Below are positions 4,600 through 6,688 of a DNA stretch of 6,688 nucleotides, one piece after another. The DNA is from Bacillota bacterium (GTDB taxonomy: Bacteria; Bacillota; Clostridia; Acetivibrionales; DSM-1351). Position numbers and translations under genes: made by a program. The notes under the pieces were generated by a model. It was not told where the DNA came from. It was given only the letters and a program-made list of their open reading frames with translations, and made no database searches. The DNA lies in contig JAEYNY010000004.1 in NCBI GenBank assembly GCA_023412275.1, positions 1-6,688 of the forward strand. The letters are read 5' to 3'. Every line of letters starts with the position of its first letter. Position 1 is the stretch's first letter.

Positions 4600-6688
4600 T
4601 TATGGAATTATATCACCAATGTTATCTGTATTATTTGAGTTGTCCGAAGGATTACCTCCCACACTGTTAGTTGGTTTACTTGGTGATCCGTTATTTCCAG
4701 TTTGAGTATTACCACCGCCTGTATTCTGAGAAGGAGTTGCCGGGTTATTCGGTGGAGTTACGTTAGAAGTTCCTGCTCCATGCTTGGTACAGTATTCCTC
4801 CTCGGATAACTGATAAATCCAGTCCTTGATTGTCGCCGACAGGGAGCCTTTTAGAGGGCTTTTCGGTAAATATGGTACAGGTCTCTTTATAAATACCCTT
4901 TCTTTTACCAAACTTGGCGGACAGAATGGATTTGCCAATAATGGGCGTCCATAAATATCTTTTGAGCTTGTATCCACTTTTGCAAGTATGTGAACATCAC
5001 ATGTATCAGTTGGTTCAGTACCTTTTGCAAAATACTCCGTCTTGATAGCATTGCCACGTGGATCACCACTGCAATATGGACCTACAAGCTTGCCGGAATA
5101 AATACATATAGTCTTTTTTACCAATCCCTGAGGCTGAGGGAAATCTTTTGGCTCAAGCTTTGCATGTGCCCTGTTCATAACTTTATTCCAAAGGCGCAAT
5201 GCCTGATAAACTTCCTGACCTTTCAGAGTCTTATTGTAATTGTATCCGTACCAGGTAGCACCCACATAGTATGGTGAATATCCCACGAACCATTTGTCGT
5301 AGGTATCGTTGGTGGTACCGGTTTTACCTGCGGTAGGAATAACCTTACCTGAGGAGTTCCTCACCGTTCCAAGTCCACCACCTATAGCAGCAGTACCGTT
5401 TGTTACAACGTCTCTCATCATGCTTGTCATAAGGAATGCGGTTGTTTCTTTGTAGGCTATGTTTCTCTTCTGGTCTGCTTTCTTATCCAATATCACATTG
5501 CCTTTATCATCGGTTACTTTTGTGTAGGATATTGGTTCCAGATAAACTCCCTTGTTGTCAAAGGGAACGTATGCAGAAGCCATAATCAAAGGATTTACAC
5601 CTTCGTTCAAACCACCAAGAGCCATTGATACATAGCCTTCTTTCGACCTGTCTATATTAACCTTTTTCAGGTAGTTTATAGAATTCTGAGCACCCAGTAA
5701 ATTCATCCACACCTGAGCTGCTACAACGTTCTGTGATTTTTGAATAGCTCTCCTGATTGTGAGAAGTCCTTCATATACGCCTGTTTCCGCATTTTTAGGA
5801 TATGGTGTAGTAGGATGTTCTTTATCAAGATATACCGGTACGTCATCTATTACAGTAGCAGGTGTTATTATACCAAGGTCTATTGCAGGTCCGTAAACCG
5901 CTATAGGCTTGAAACTTGAACCAGGCTGTCTCTTCATATCCGTAGCTCTGTTTAGAGTGAAATTAGCCTTTTTCTCGCCATATGCACCGTACATACCGCG
6001 GATTTGTCCTGTAGTCGGGTCCATAACAAGCATCGCTGCCTGTGCCTGCATATCAGGATTGCTGATTTTTTCATTGGCAGTAAAGTTCTTGGGGTTTGTA
6101 AATTCCTCGTTCATTATTTTCTGAATGTTGCTGTCCTGAGTTGTGTAAATCTTCAAACCACCGTTATAAAGCTTTATAGTAGCATTATTGCTGGATAGAT
6201 TGTATTTCTTCATCAAGTCGTTTTTAACTTGAGTCAATACATAGTCTTCAAAATAGCTCTGTATGTTATTATCGTTTTTATCGCCTTCACTTGTGCCCTT
6301 ATAAATTTTTAATGGCTCAGCAACTGCTTCGTCATGTTCATTCTGAGTTATATATTTTTGCCTGAGCATTTCATCAAGGATGATCTTCTGACGTTCCTTG
6401 TTTGCAGCCTTTGTTTTTTCACTTAATGTAGGATCATATGTTCCCGGTGATTTTGTAACACCTGCAATGCTGGCACATTCTGCAAGAGAAAGATCTTTTA
6501 CATCCTTATTGAAGAATTTTTTAGCTGCTGCCTGTACACCCCAGCAACCCAGCCCGGTGTTGATTCTGTTCATATAGTTGTCAAGAATCTGATCCTTTGA
6601 CATCTTTTTTTCCAAATCCATTGCCTGCCAGGCTTCCTGAACTTTTCTTTTAACTGTAGAATCAGTGTTTCCGGTTATATTCTTAACC
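4600..6688 (-). CDS. Class A penicillin-binding protein (PBP1-type transglycosylase/transpeptidase), 5' end missing
   Basis: This bifunctional peptidoglycan synthase is membrane-anchored and acts outside the cell: it polymerises lipid II and crosslinks the peptides. The frame is open to the right edge (first whole codon at 6685-6687), so the gene starts beyond it; Met codon 6621 is internal. Missing are the membrane anchor and the first transglycosylase motifs. The visible transglycosylase part has RKVQEAW just upstream of 6621, KDQILDNYMN (residues 9-18, counting from that Met) and GCWGVQAAA. The transpeptidase domain has all three motifs: SSFK with nucleophile Ser235 (5908-5919), SQN at 296-298 (5728-5736) and KTGT at 433-436 (5314-5325). 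A C-terminal segment with scattered Cys (506, 517, 541, 567, 611) resembles clostridial PBP1A proteins. The chain ends in a 58-residue tail rich in Asn, Gly, Ser, Thr and Pro (616-673). The family is the target of beta-lactams. I cannot choose between ponA and other paralogue names, and the promoter lies outside the window. Confidence 0.95.
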   Translation of the reverse strand, partial: VKNITGNTDSTVKRKVQEAWQAMDLEKKMSKDQILDNYMNRINTGLGCWGVQAAAKKFFNKDVKDLSLAECASIAGVTKSPGTYDPTLSEKTKAANKERQKIILDEMLRQKYITQNEHDEAVAEPLKIYKGTSEGDKNDNNIQSYFEDYVLTQVKNDLMKKYNLSSNNATIKLYNGGLKIYTTQDSNIQKIMNEEFTNPKNFTANEKISNPDMQAQAAMLVMDPTTGQIRGMYGAYGEKKANFTLNRATDMKRQPGSSFKPIAVYGPAIDLGIITPATVIDDVPVYLDKEHPTTPYPKNAETGVYEGLLTIRRAIQKSQNVVAAQVWMNLLGAQNSINYLKKVNIDRSKEGYVSMALGGLNEGVNPLIMASAYVPFDNKGVYLEPISYTKVTDDKGNVILDKKADQKRNIAYKETTAFLMTSMMRDVVTNGTAAIGGGLGTVRNSSGKVIPTAGKTGTTNDTYDKWFVGYSPYYVGATWYGYNYNKTLKGQEVYQALRLWNKVMNRAHAKLEPKDFPQPQGLVKKTICIYSGKLVGPYCSGDPRGNAIKTEYFAKGTEPTDTCDVHILAKVDTSSKDIYGRPLLANPFCPPSLVKERVFIKRPVPYLPKSPLKGSLSATIKDWIYQLSEEEYCTKHGAGTSNVTPPNNPATPSQNTGGGNTQTGNNGSPSKPTNSVGGNPSDNSNNTDNIGDIIP

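Noticed and set aside
4990..6198. Several plus-strand frames of 64-95 codons opposite the penicillin-binding protein gene
   Set aside because: They are antisense to the transpeptidase and linker coding sequence and have no ribosome binding sites or family resemblance.
1..6688. Search for a mobile element, CRISPR array, defence system, prophage or other new multi-gene system
   Set aside because: No direct repeats, terminal inverted repeats, transposase, integrase, nuclease or repeat-spacer pattern is visible. All large frames belong to core or common families.

Overview
The window looks like ordinary chromosomal DNA from a low-GC Firmicute, most likely a Clostridia-class anaerobe. The evidence is AT-rich sequence, AGGAGG-type ribosome binding sites, sigma-A-like promoters with TATAAT -10 boxes, A/T-flanked intrinsic terminators, an elongation-factor-G paralogue of a type common in clostridia, a short glutamate 5-kinase, and a clostridial-style class A penicillin-binding protein. 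A Ruminiclostridium-like cellulolytic clostridium is my best guess. That guess is inference from protein flavour, not something a marker gene proves.

Layout, left to right. An EF-G-like GTPase (fusA paralogue) enters from the left edge, with its first 80 or so codons missing, and ends at 1861 before an intrinsic terminator (1886-1925). A separate promoter and a strong ribosome binding site then lead into a 288-residue protein that looks like a galactose-mutarotase-fold carbohydrate protein (2009-2875). A membrane PAP2-type phosphatase/phosphotransferase follows (2959-3651) with its own likely promoter. Glutamate 5-kinase, proB, comes next (3718-4542), lacking the PUA domain and not followed by proA. 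A possible 40-codon reading frame bridges the PAP2 stop and the proB start. All of these lie on the plus strand. A strong 17-bp hairpin with A and T tracts (4558-4596) ends proB and also serves the convergent gene on the minus strand, a class A penicillin-binding protein that runs off the right edge (4600-6688).

The genes do not form one obvious pathway. They cover translation (EF-G-like), sugar handling (mutarotase-like), lipid or polyprenyl phosphate chemistry (PAP2), proline synthesis (ProB) and peptidoglycan assembly (PBP1). PAP2 enzymes and class A PBPs can meet in undecaprenyl-phosphate and lipid II metabolism, but nothing here shows these two are linked.

I found no RNA gene, CRISPR array, insertion sequence, phage gene, toxin-antitoxin pair or defence system, and no evidence for a new multi-gene system. 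The points worth a second look are smaller: Tyr in place of the catalytic His in the GTPase G3 motif, a solitary PUA-less proB with a short insertion beside its active-site loop, and the possible small ORF joined to the PAP2 stop codon. No stretch longer than about 150 bases lacks a gene.
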